This document shows positions 1 to 7,464 of a stretch of 17,692 bases of DNA, piece by piece (within the stretch, counting starts at the first letter, position 1; every line of letters begins with the position of its first letter). Origin of the DNA: SIG480 sp045614365 (GTDB lineage: Bacteria > Bacillota > Clostridia > Oscillospirales > JAAYXM01). A program made the translations under genes and the position numbers. The notes beneath the pieces are model-generated. The model did no database searches, was not told the DNA's origin, and was given only the letters and a program-made list of their open reading frames with translations. Location: contig JAZLCV010000186.1 in assembly GCA_045614365.1 (NCBI GenBank), positions 1 through 17,692 on the forward strand, written 5' to 3'.

Positions 1-1226
1 CCGACGAGACCGTATCCGCTTGTCGGGAGAACCGCTTTGCCGTCGGGTGCAGCTATTGTTTCAACATATGCGCCGTTTTCATCCCAGAACTCAACAGAGT
101 GAGTTGCATTCTCTTCCGGAGTTGTGTAAACCGGTGTGAGGTATGTCGGAGACATAATATTGAATTTGTATTCCGGAGCGGAGGATACCCATACGCCGCT
201 GTTTGCCGTTCCGCGTACCCAACCTGCAAAGTTTTCTGTTTCTGTAACCTTGACGGTTACGCTGCTTCCAACCGGGATTTGTGCAGTATTGTTTGCGTTT
301 ATGCTTGTGTAGCTGTCCTCGCCGATTTTATACTGAACATCAGCACCGGCTGCAAATGCAATGTTTCCGGTGAGTTCAGTGGGTTCGTTTGTGGGTTCTG
401 ATACAACTTCAGCGGTAAGTGTGAGGGAGTTTATATATATTTCTCCCGGTTCATTTGTAACAAGAAGGACAACATACACACCTGCATCAAGCGTAACATT
501 CTGTGAAGCCGTTCCGCTTATTACCTGCGGCGTATCGTTTTTCGTCTTCTTAAGACTTGCGCCCGTAAGGACTTTGTAATTAGCAGCGTTTATACTGGAA
601 AACGTAAAATCAGAAAACTTTTTGGCGTTCTCTCTTATTGCACTATACTTAGTTGTTCCGTCCGTGGTTGTAACCTCTTTATATGTTCCGTAAACGCGGC
701 TGTCTGCAAAAGCGCCCTTGAGAGCTCCTGTATACCCTCCTGCCGCAACCTGTGCATTTGCAGGGAGAAGATAAGCATCTATATCCGAGCTTGCGCCCTG
801 ATGGTACGGTGCTTTAATCTCAGCCGTGTATTCTCCAGCAGTCGGAACCTCAACAGCAAATGCAAGCCATTCTCCTGCACTGCCTGCAACAACACGTGCA
901 TTATAATAATCCCCTGTCTTGTGAGCACCCGTTGCCATATTATAATATGTAGCCTGTGCTCCCGCGTTTGCCGCCATAAGCGATGTTCCGCTTCCAAGAT
1001 ATTCCCACTCAGTATCTTTAAGACTTTCGGTGCTGAGTGAATGATAGTACGTCTTGTTAGTCTGAAACTTACGACCAGTGTCCTTATACCATCTCTCAAA
1101 CCAACTTTTACTGTATAAATTATAAGTATACGTAACCGTTGTTGCATCGCCGGATGATGCAAATGTAGTGGGGACAAGTGCGATTACCATGGATAATGCG
1201 AGGATAAGTGATAATAATTTTTTCAT
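1..1226 (-). CDS. Secreted modular surface protein (N-terminal part, runs off left edge)
   Basis: Partial gene: the reading frame is open from the ATG at 1226 to base 1, about 408 residues, and continues outside the window. Residues 1-23 form a classical signal peptide: MKK, then a hydrophobic stretch LLSLILALSMVIALV, then a likely cleavage after TFA. A beta-rich region follows. The part around WLAFAVEVPTAGEYT is reminiscent of carbohydrate-binding jelly-roll domains, but this is a weak impression. Near residues 280-285 there is a short linker (EPTNEPTE). After it comes a module with FAGWVRG, PEYKF, TPVY and VEFWDENGAYV that also occurs in the secreted protein at the right edge. An excellent ribosome binding site (TTGGAGGAAAAC) precedes the ATG, which fixes the start. 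Extracellular or cell-surface polysaccharide binding is the likely role. No catalytic domain is visible in the part seen. Confidence 0.85.
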   Translation of the reverse strand, partial: MKKLLSLILALSMVIALVPTTFASSGDATTVTYTYNLYSKSWFERWYKDTGRKFQTNKTYYHSLSTESLKDTEWEYLGSGTSLMAANAGAQATYYNMATGAHKTGDYYNARVVAGSAGEWLAFAVEVPTAGEYTAEIKAPYHQGASSDIDAYLLPANAQVAAGGYTGALKGAFADSRVYGTYKEVTTTDGTTKYSAIRENAKKFSDFTFSSINAANYKVLTGASLKKTKNDTPQVISGTASQNVTLDAGVYVVLLVTNEPGEIYINSLTLTAEVVSEPTNEPTELTGNIAFAAGADVQYKIGEDSYTSINANNTAQIPVGSSVTVKVTETENFAGWVRGTANSGVWVSSAPEYKFNIMSPTYLTPVYTTPEENATHSVEFWDENGAYVETIAAPDGKAVLPTSGYGLV

Positions 1227-1268
1227 TTTGTTTTCCTCCAATTTTTGTTTTTTTGAGTTCCTTCGACT

Positions 1269-1368
1269 GCGGGCTGCGCCCTCCGCTCAGGATGACACAG
1301 TGGAGCGGGCTGCGCCCTCCGCTCAGGATGACATAGGTGGAACGGTTTCGCCCTCCGCTCAGGATGAC
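1269..1368. repeat. Three tandem 36-bp repeats in the leader of the secreted protein gene
   Basis: The core CGCCCTCCGCTCAGGATGAC starts at 1277, 1313 and 1349, an exact 36-bp period. Copies 1 and 2 also share GCGGGCTG just before the core; copy 3 diverges there (CGGTTT). Within a unit GAGCGG pairs with CCGCTC and GGGC with GCCC, so each full unit can fold into a GC-rich hairpin. The block lies about 40 bases upstream of the ribosome binding site of the secreted-protein gene and is much more GC-rich than the AT-rich sequence on both sides. It resembles dispersed intergenic repeats with a GCTCAGGATGAC core that I associate with many bacterial genomes, which would make it a mobile or REP-like element rather than a regulatory site. 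Confidence 0.85.
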
Positions 1369-1421
1369 TCAAATTTGATTTTATATATTAAAATGCCGTT
1401 TTTTATACGGACATATTATTT

Positions 1422-2066
1422 TTAAAGCTTTACCGGTTCATCATAGATGATGGTGTGCTTTTCATCCAGCTCGCGGTACTTATGGCTGTGACCGCAATAC
1501 CAATGCTTATATGAAACGTTTTCATCTATGTATTTTTCAAGCTCACCGAGAGGCGGACAGAAGGTTACATCCGGCGGTGTCTGCTCGTACTTATGGGTAA
1601 GAATATAATCGAACCTGAAATTATTTTTCTTTATCGTTTCATATGCAAACGCAAGCTCTTCTTCCTCCGGCTCTTCTCCGTGGTAATACAGCCCCAGCTT
1701 GTGCCATACCTCGGAGGATTTACAACCACCGAACACAAAGAAGCTTTTCCCCTCAATCTCAAAAGCATAGCCACGCTTAAGATGAACTATATATTCTGAC
1801 AAGCGGTGAACCTTGCCACCGTTCCATTCCTCTTCCGGAAAGCTTTTAAGATAGTCAAAATTCTCGTGGTTTCCATCAACTATCGCAATGTTCTTTTTTA
1901 TCGACAGAAAATATTCGGTGAAGATTTTGTTTTCCTCTTTGCTGCCGAAGCTGAGACTTACATCACCGAGGACAATGAGTAAATCATCGTCTTGTGCGGT
2001 GTTTACATACTCAACCAAGCCTTTAAAATCCGGTTTACCGTGGATATCGCTTATAAGATATATCAT
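1422..2066 (-). CDS. Calcineurin-like metallophosphoesterase
   Basis: A 214-residue cytoplasmic phosphoesterase of the calcineurin-like (metallophosphatase) superfamily. The metal-binding signatures appear in order: SDIHG (D7, H9), GDV (D35), GNHEN (N66, H67), ILTHKY in the C-terminal half, and a final GHSH. These would hold a two-metal centre for phosphomonoester or phosphodiester cleavage. The substrate cannot be read from sequence. Length is normal for small single-domain members. It is the last gene of the eleven-gene operon, 22 bases after the preceding stop, and the start is supported by a GAGGTG ribosome binding site. In this context it may dephosphorylate a sugar intermediate, but a housekeeping role is possible. 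Confidence 0.85.
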   Translation of the reverse strand: MIYLISDIHGKPDFKGLVEYVNTAQDDDLLIVLGDVSLSFGSKEENKIFTEYFLSIKKNIAIVDGNHENFDYLKSFPEEEWNGGKVHRLSEYIVHLKRGYAFEIEGKSFFVFGGCKSSEVWHKLGLYYHGEEPEEEELAFAYETIKKNNFRFDYILTHKYEQTPPDVTFCPPLGELEKYIDENVSYKHWYCGHSHKYRELDEKHTIIYDEPVKL

Positions 2067-2088
2067 TTATTCTTACACCTCATATATA

Positions 2089-2919
2089 TCAATCGGGAAT
2101 TTCCGTATACTTTGCTGTTTCAAGCCATTCACGAAGCCATAGCTCACTTTCAAGCCCAACACCCATAACGGTGTTTGCTTCAAATATCATTCCGTCAACC
2201 TTACCTTTTTTCATAAGCTCAAGAGACAGTTCACACTGATGCTTCATAAGGTCTACAGGAACGCCCTTTCTTGTAGCAAAATCATACAGGTAAATACCAA
2301 TCAGCTTCTTTTTATCAGGGAAAGAATTTTCGACCTTTTTAAATCTTTCTTCAAGAAGATGAAGCTCATCGCACGTACCGGTCCAGAGAGTGAGTCCGTC
2401 TATATGCTCTAAAAGCCTATCGTTGAGTATATCAAGATGCTGCATATACCATGTAACATAGATATCCATTCTTCGCGGTGCCTTATCGAGGTTCTTTCGG
2501 ATTTCGCCAAGAAATTCCGTGCAGACTTCAGTGGCATTTTCCGGATCTGCGTCCAGAAAACGGGCATATAAATCATCGAGATATGTTCCGACAATGTTCG
2601 GATAGCGGTCTGCAACATCGCATATAAACTCTTCTTCATTTCCGCAGCGGAATCCGCCCGAACCGACCGATGACCACAGAACCTTTTTCATTCTGCAAAA
2701 GCTTTCCAGATATCCGTATGCATCCATAGAATACGGAGTCGGAGCACCGTCGCAATTTACCAGAAGGACGTTCGGAATATCAAGCATCAGCGCCGCTTCT
2801 CCGGGAGTTATGCGTGATCTTCGAAGCGTTTTTGTTTTCTCCGCGTTATCGAAAAGAAAAATATCATCGAAGTGTTCACGCGCGCCGAATATCCACATTT
2901 TATCTCTTGCTATTGCCAT
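2089..2919 (-). CDS. Uncharacterised protein, possible TIM-barrel hydrolase
   Basis: I do not recognise this 276-residue protein. It has no signal peptide or membrane segment, so it should be cytoplasmic. Short hydrophobic strands recur at even spacing, several ending in acidic residues: VLLVNCDG (about 51-58), NIVGTYLDDLY (108-118), DGLTLWTGTCDE (174-185), KLIGIYLYDF (205-214) and VDGMIFEAN near the C-terminus. This pattern is what a TIM barrel of a glycoside-hydrolase-like enzyme would give, with D115, D116, D184, E185 and D213 as candidate active-site residues, but this is inference. A strong ribosome binding site (AAGGAGAAG) precedes the ATG. It lies 42 bases after the PHP gene and 22 before the phosphoesterase, so it is co-transcribed with the hexosaminidase group. 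Confidence 0.8.
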   Translation of the reverse strand: MAIARDKMWIFGAREHFDDIFLFDNAEKTKTLRRSRITPGEAALMLDIPNVLLVNCDGAPTPYSMDAYGYLESFCRMKKVLWSSVGSGGFRCGNEEEFICDVADRYPNIVGTYLDDLYARFLDADPENATEVCTEFLGEIRKNLDKAPRRMDIYVTWYMQHLDILNDRLLEHIDGLTLWTGTCDELHLLEERFKKVENSFPDKKKLIGIYLYDFATRKGVPVDLMKHQCELSLELMKKGKVDGMIFEANTVMGVGLESELWLREWLETAKYTEIPD

Positions 2920-2961
2920 GTCTTTCTTCTCCTTTTTGCATTTAGTTTTTATTATGCTATA

Positions 2962-3624
2962 TTATTTTATCAAACGGCTTTTGCCACTTTTTACAAGCTC
3001 TAAAAAATCCTCAATCGTTTTTATCTCAGTTTCCGATTCCATCCCGCTAAGACCATAGTCATCAAGGCGGTGTGCATCGCTGCCGGCAGTTTTGTACATA
3101 TCATGCTCTTCCGCCTGTGCCATCGTTATGTCTTCATGATCATCGTGGCGCGGATTGGAATTATGTACCTCCAAGCCATCCACGCAGTTAAAATCCGAAT
3201 ACATACCACCGTCACGGCGCGGGTGTGCCTGAACAACCATAACGCCCTCATCGTGCATAGTGCGATAAAACTCCTGATGCGTCATCTCAAAAACATCCGG
3301 ATATTTACAGAAGATTTCGGGTGTGATGCCGTAGAGCAGATAATCGCCCGGAACATTGGCAAGGTGTATCTCTGCGCTCGCAATTACGTTTACGCCGAGC
3401 TTATCCCCCTCTGCCTTTGCGTTGCGATAGCCGAGAAAAAAGCGGTCGACGGCGTTTTGCCAGCATTCGCTGTCATATCCGTTAAGGTATTTCTGTATAA
3501 AATGGTCGGTTACTATAACTGTTTTATACCCCGCCTTATGATAAAGCTCTATCATTTCCGCGGCGGTCAATTTTGAACAGGGGCTTGATTCCGCAGTGTG
3601 GAGATGTGTTTCAATTTTATACAT
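2962..3624 (-). CDS. PHP-domain metal-dependent phosphoesterase
   Basis: A 220-residue PHP-superfamily phosphoesterase. The characteristic metal ligands are all visible: THLHT (H7, H9), TDH (D40, H41), SAEIH (E85), QAHPR (H134) and GSDAH (D183, H185). PHP proteins hydrolyse phosphoesters with a trinuclear metal site; relatives include histidinol-phosphatase and nucleotide or sugar-phosphate phosphatases, so the substrate is open. I place the start at 3624 because GGGAGGG lies 9 bases upstream of that ATG. The frame stays open further upstream to 3654, but that start has no matching site. With this start the gene overlaps the end of the GH20 gene by 8 bases, which suggests translational coupling of the two products. 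Confidence 0.87.
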   Translation of the reverse strand: MYKIETHLHTAESSPCSKLTAAEMIELYHKAGYKTVIVTDHFIQKYLNGYDSECWQNAVDRFFLGYRNAKAEGDKLGVNVIASAEIHLANVPGDYLLYGITPEIFCKYPDVFEMTHQEFYRTMHDEGVMVVQAHPRRDGGMYSDFNCVDGLEVHNSNPRHDDHEDITMAQAEEHDMYKTAGSDAHRLDDYGLSGMESETEIKTIEDFLELVKSGKSRLIK

Positions 3625-5512
3625 TTTCGCTGTTCCCTCCCAAAGCCTCATCATACTTTGCCTCTATTTTAATACCTGCTTTTGATTTTAAGCATATATG
3701 CTTGATTTGCTTTTCGGGGTACGGGTTTTTATATGCAGTCTTGTAAAACATTTTACCGTCGAACATTTCCGGATATGACGCACCGAGAATTTCGATATAC
3801 GATGTTGTCCGCGCCTCTTCCGAACCGCTGTCGGATGTTTCTTTTTCATCGTCGGAGCGGATATTGCAGCCGTAGATTATCGGAAGTTCTGCCTTTGTGC
3901 CGTCTGTATACACAACCTCGTGATGACCTATCAGCCAGTCCTCAGGAACGATATATATTCCGTCGTAGAACCAAGTATATGCTTTAAAATAATCGGTAGT
4001 GTGATAAAGCTCGATTATATCCTCGCCTAAAGATGATTTGTATTTCTCGTACAATTTTTTCTTTACCTTTTGCTGAACCGCAAGGCTTTTCGCAGTATCA
4101 TAAGAAGCGCTCCAGAAAACATATGCAGTGGAAAGAAGATTAAAGTTCTGGCCGTTGCGCTGCATATACTGCTCTTCAAACGAGCCCCAGTTGCTGACAT
4201 ATCCGCCGGAGATGTTGCGGCTTCTTGCGCGGTAGTCTTTAAGTGACAGTGCCTGAAAGTTTCCAAAAAGCATATTATACCCCATATCAAGAAGCTCCCG
4301 CTCGGCTTCTCCCGAGCAAAGAGACCAATACCAATGAAGCAGAATTACGTCCTTCGGAACTTTACCTGCACTTTCTGCAAGGCGCGGAATATCCCACGCT
4401 TCATCACCGGTGCCGCCGTAGCCGTGAATTTCCTCGCCCGGTCCGGGAAAATAAAGGTTGTCAAGAAGCTTCTCCGACCAGATGATTGTTCCGACATTCT
4501 TCGTTTTCAGATAATCTGAAATCTTCGTAATATCGCCGACATAAAGGTCAACGGGGTCTTTGCCTTTACAAAGCGGACACTTCCCGAGCGTATACAACTC
4601 ATCATGGCCTATGTTGATATATCGCGGTTGGAACACATCAACGATCTCATCTAAAATATCAAAAACAAGCTCATATGTTTTCGGATTTGACGGGCAATAT
4701 GTATCAGGATACATATCTTCTTCTCTTTCGTTAAGCTCGCGGTGCGCTCTTACGATATAATCGCAATGCGAAAGTGTGGGCACCTCCGGAATAACCTCTA
4801 ATCCGCGTTCTCTGCAATATGCGATTAGCTCACGCATTTCATCCTGTGTGATAAACGAACCTCCGCCGTTATCAGCATGGATCGAATTCTTTTTCCAGTC
4901 TGTGTATGTTTCCTTTTGAATACGCTTTCCTTCATTCGGACTTTTATGAACCTCACGGCAAAACGCTGTCCAGTCCTCATTGATTTCCGGATGACGTTTA
5001 TATTCCATCGCTCCGCCGACTTCAATCATAATTGAGTTATACTTATAATATACAAGCATATCAACCATTCGTTTAAAGTCATCGAAATTCTCTCTTCCCG
5101 GTATAAAAACGCGATATCCGCGCACTTTTTTGTCGGGATAATCAAACAGAAGCATTTCCGAAACGTTCCCGCTCTCAACAAGCTGTTTTAAGGTTGACAC
5201 CGCATACAAAAGCCCGTTTTCGGTAACAGCGGAAAGCACTGCCTCATCCTCTCTGATTTCAACAGCATAGCTTTCATCATCCTCAGAAAACACATTTCCA
5301 ACAGTTTTTTTCACACCGTCAGGTATTCCCAAGCTCAATTTTATACGCATTTTCCTGCCGTCCTCGGTACATTCGGACAAAACCTTTTTTGCATATTCTA
5401 CCGCATAACATTCTGCATCGGAAAGCACCTCCGAGCTACACGATATGCAAAATTTATCCCCCTGCACATCAAGATAGCGATATTCAAAAAACATATTTTC
5501 CATTTCCGGCAT
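3617..5512 (-). CDS. GH20-type beta-N-acetylhexosaminidase, cytoplasmic
   Basis: A 631-residue protein related to glycoside hydrolase family 20. Residues about 1-125 look like the N-terminal non-catalytic domain common in this family. The TIM barrel starts at RGYRVFIPGR (131-140). The catalytic acid and its partner are D304-E305 in INIGHDELY, matching the family's GxDE signature, in which Asp orients the substrate acetamido group and Glu is the general acid. A CPLC pair follows at about 312-315. There is no signal peptide, so imported oligosaccharides are the likely substrate, with release of terminal GlcNAc or GalNAc. The C-terminal ~120 residues are not assigned. Twelve bases separate it from the SGNH esterase upstream and it overlaps the PHP gene downstream. 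Exact specificity is uncertain, since intracellular GH20-like proteins in Clostridia are poorly studied. Confidence 0.85.
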   Translation of the reverse strand: MPEMENMFFEYRYLDVQGDKFCISCSSEVLSDAECYAVEYAKKVLSECTEDGRKMRIKLSLGIPDGVKKTVGNVFSEDDESYAVEIREDEAVLSAVTENGLLYAVSTLKQLVESGNVSEMLLFDYPDKKVRGYRVFIPGRENFDDFKRMVDMLVYYKYNSIMIEVGGAMEYKRHPEINEDWTAFCREVHKSPNEGKRIQKETYTDWKKNSIHADNGGGSFITQDEMRELIAYCRERGLEVIPEVPTLSHCDYIVRAHRELNEREEDMYPDTYCPSNPKTYELVFDILDEIVDVFQPRYINIGHDELYTLGKCPLCKGKDPVDLYVGDITKISDYLKTKNVGTIIWSEKLLDNLYFPGPGEEIHGYGGTGDEAWDIPRLAESAGKVPKDVILLHWYWSLCSGEAERELLDMGYNMLFGNFQALSLKDYRARSRNISGGYVSNWGSFEEQYMQRNGQNFNLLSTAYVFWSASYDTAKSLAVQQKVKKKLYEKYKSSLGEDIIELYHTTDYFKAYTWFYDGIYIVPEDWLIGHHEVVYTDGTKAELPIIYGCNIRSDDEKETSDSGSEEARTTSYIEILGASYPEMFDGKMFYKTAYKNPYPEKQIKHICLKSKAGIKIEAKYDEALGGNSENV

Positions 5513-5524
5513 TTTTTCACCGCC

Positions 5525-6622
5525 CTATACGTTCAGTTCTTTTATTCTTCTCATCACGCCGTTTGCCATCAGCCAGAAGCCGAGATCAGACTTATGCTGT
5601 GTATCCGTTGTGCATTCGTTCCCGGCAGAATGGCCTTCAAAAAGTATATCCTCACATCCTGACGTGAAATCCTCGCCGTCCCAGAAATAAATATTCTTAT
5701 CTCCGGCATTTTTGAAAGCTTCAACGGTTTTGATCTGTGCTTCTTTCTTCGCGAGACGGCGTTGCCTTGCAACATCATCTATGTATTCGCGGCTTTCGCG
5801 CATAAAGCTCATAACCGCAATCGGCGTTTCGAGATGCACCTCCCTGTAAGTTGCAATAAATTCGGGCAGATGTTCGCTAATAAACTTATCATCGGGGCAA
5901 TTTCCCTCTGTGTTTATAATGAGCAGTGCCACATTATCCACCATTCGCACACTCTTTGCAACCGAAGTTTCGCAAAGCGCGCTTCCGTTTACGCCCATAT
6001 TTATAACCTCGCGGTTAAGGCGGCGCGATATGATATTCGGCATAATCATACCGGGGCGCGAAGCGCAGAACCCGTGCATTATAGATGCACCGTAAATGAG
6101 AATTCTTTTATCATTCTCAAACGGCGGAGGTGATGTCGGAACGCAATCTTCATCAAGGCCGATAAACACTGACTCAACAGGAGTTCTTAGCGGGAAATTT
6201 ATTATAAAATCAAGCTTTTCCGGCTTTTCCAACTGTATCATCAATGCTTCATATTCTGTGTCCGTTGGCTCAAACTTTGTTACTCCGCAGAAAACATAGT
6301 TTCCGTCTCCTTTTGCGGCGTACACATCAAAGCCTGCTTCTGCAAGAGTTGTTATATGATAGCCGTGCAAAGGCACTTCTTTTAATTTTACTCTGAGACG
6401 AAGCTGTGAGGTATGTGCAGAAAAGCGTATCTGCCCGCCGCTTGAGCCGCGGGCATTATCCTCAACCTTCACCGGCAATTCTTCAGGAGGATCAAGAGGG
6501 TATCTTCTGTACACTCTGTCCTTTTCATAAAACGCAAAGCCCGAAAGCTTAAAGGGTTCCGTATCAGGAGAAAACCATTTGTATGGCTTTTCCGCTATTT
6601 TTTCAAAAATATTTTTTTCCAT
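5525..6622 (-). CDS. SGNH/GDSL-type esterase with N-terminal GxDLY domain
   Basis: A 365-residue two-domain protein. The N-terminal part (about 1-165) is beta-rich and contains GFDVY (97-101), the hallmark of the GxDLY domain that precedes GDSL_3 lipases. The C-terminal part is an SGNH hydrolase: block I IYGASIMHG with nucleophile S180, then ASRPGM, block II MGVNGSA (G210, N212), block III NTEGN (237-241) and block V D340-x-x-H343. The full set of catalytic residues suggests an active carbohydrate esterase, most likely removing acetyl or other acyl groups from sugars. It lacks a signal peptide. It follows the SIS gene after a 65-base gap, the longest inside the operon, and directly precedes the GH20 gene, consistent with deacylating a glycan before its cleavage. 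Confidence 0.87.
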   Translation of the reverse strand: MEKNIFEKIAEKPYKWFSPDTEPFKLSGFAFYEKDRVYRRYPLDPPEELPVKVEDNARGSSGGQIRFSAHTSQLRLRVKLKEVPLHGYHITTLAEAGFDVYAAKGDGNYVFCGVTKFEPTDTEYEALMIQLEKPEKLDFIINFPLRTPVESVFIGLDEDCVPTSPPPFENDKRILIYGASIMHGFCASRPGMIMPNIISRRLNREVINMGVNGSALCETSVAKSVRMVDNVALLIINTEGNCPDDKFISEHLPEFIATYREVHLETPIAVMSFMRESREYIDDVARQRRLAKKEAQIKTVEAFKNAGDKNIYFWDGEDFTSGCEDILFEGHSAGNECTTDTQHKSDLGFWLMANGVMRRIKELNV

Positions 6623-6646
6623 ATTGATGTATCACCTTACACATAA

Positions 6647-6678
6647 AGCAACATTTTCCAACGAACCTTGGGGTTGCT
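6647..6678 (-). other. Possible mRNA hairpin inside the operon
   Basis: In the 65-base gap between the SIS and SGNH genes, AGCAAC (6647-6652) can pair with GTTGCT (6673-6678), with a smaller CCAA/TTGG pairing inside. No T-run follows on the minus strand, so it is not a good terminator. It could trim or stabilise the transcript between the front half and back half of the operon, or be chance. Confidence 0.25.
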
Positions 6679-6687
6679 GTTTATTGT

Positions 6688-7449
6688 TTACAGAAGATGC
6701 TTTACCACGCTGCCGTATTTTCTTTCCAAGCTCTTATTATGCTCATCGCCACCCGGCATATTGGCACTCTTGAATACAGGCGGTTCAATACCGCGCTTAA
6801 CCATTTCATCAACAACACATGCGCTAAGGCAATTCATAACAAAGCAATTGCAAAATGTTGATGTTGAACCAACCTTTTGTGCATATCCGTCAACCTCGAT
6901 TATTGCGTCACCTTCCGGAAGATGATTGTTCAAATAAATATCTGCCTCTTCGAAAAGATTTTTGCCGCTCGGATGTCTTGACGGATGACCTTTGGGGACA
7001 ACACGTGCAAACGAATCCGATGTTACTGCTATTGAAGTCATTTTTCTCTTGCGACATTCTTCAACAGTATCAATCGTCATCGAGTTGATTCCATAAGCAT
7101 TTATAATTACCATAACCTCACCGGGAACTTCTCCAACACGATAAGCATCAAGAACACTCTTTGCATATCCCGGAGTTCTTTCGATAATATTTGAACGCTT
7201 TGCGCCGTGGATGATATTTGTTCCCGGATCGAGAATTGCATCCCATATAGCAAGTCCGCCGGCTCTCCACAAAATTTCTTCAACGCCTATATTTGAATGT
7301 CCACCCGGACCGATAACATGTACCATACGGTCATTTTCAACCGCATCTACTATAACCTTTGCCGCTTTCCGAAATTCAGGAAGCCCTGCTTCAATCTTCT
7401 CAAATATTCCGCTTATTGTTTCACGGTATTTTGTAATCATTTCACTCAT
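6688..7449 (-). CDS. SIS-domain sugar isomerase family protein (third SIS copy)
   Basis: A 253-residue protein of the UPF0309-like sugar-isomerase (SIS) group. After a helical start come the phosphosugar-loop motif GPGGHS (47-52), WRAGG (61-65), AILDPG (71-76) and HGAKRS (81-86). Further on are INAYGINSM (116-124), RHPSGKNLFEEAD (158-170) and, near the C-terminus, PPVFKSAN...GGDEHN. These match the family over its whole length, so it should be a complete, functional protein. SIS domains bind phosphorylated sugars and catalyse aldose-ketose isomerisation or related steps, but this subgroup has no firmly assigned substrate that I know of. It starts 15 bases after the LarA homologue, with AAAGAGG before the ATG. 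It is the most canonical of the three SIS proteins here. Confidence 0.9.
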   Translation of the reverse strand: MSEMITKYRETISGIFEKIEAGLPEFRKAAKVIVDAVENDRMVHVIGPGGHSNIGVEEILWRAGGLAIWDAILDPGTNIIHGAKRSNIIERTPGYAKSVLDAYRVGEVPGEVMVIINAYGINSMTIDTVEECRKRKMTSIAVTSDSFARVVPKGHPSRHPSGKNLFEEADIYLNNHLPEGDAIIEVDGYAQKVGSTSTFCNCFVMNCLSACVVDEMVKRGIEPPVFKSANMPGGDEHNKSLERKYGSVVKHLL

Positions 7450-7464
7450 ATTTAAAACCTCTTT

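Noticed and set aside
779..1177. Minus-strand open frame of 132 codons
   Set aside because: It is a shadow of the secreted protein, which is read in another frame with a signal peptide and a strong ribosome binding site.
1269..1368. CRISPR array
   Set aside because: The three units are repeats end to end with no unique spacers, and no cas genes are present.
1396..1410. Terminator after the metallophosphoesterase gene
   Set aside because: The stem (CCGT/ACGG) has only four pairs and the following T-run is poor.
3070..3576. Plus-strand open frame of 168 codons
   Set aside because: It is antisense to the PHP gene, whose metal ligands are all conserved; no ribosome binding site supports it.
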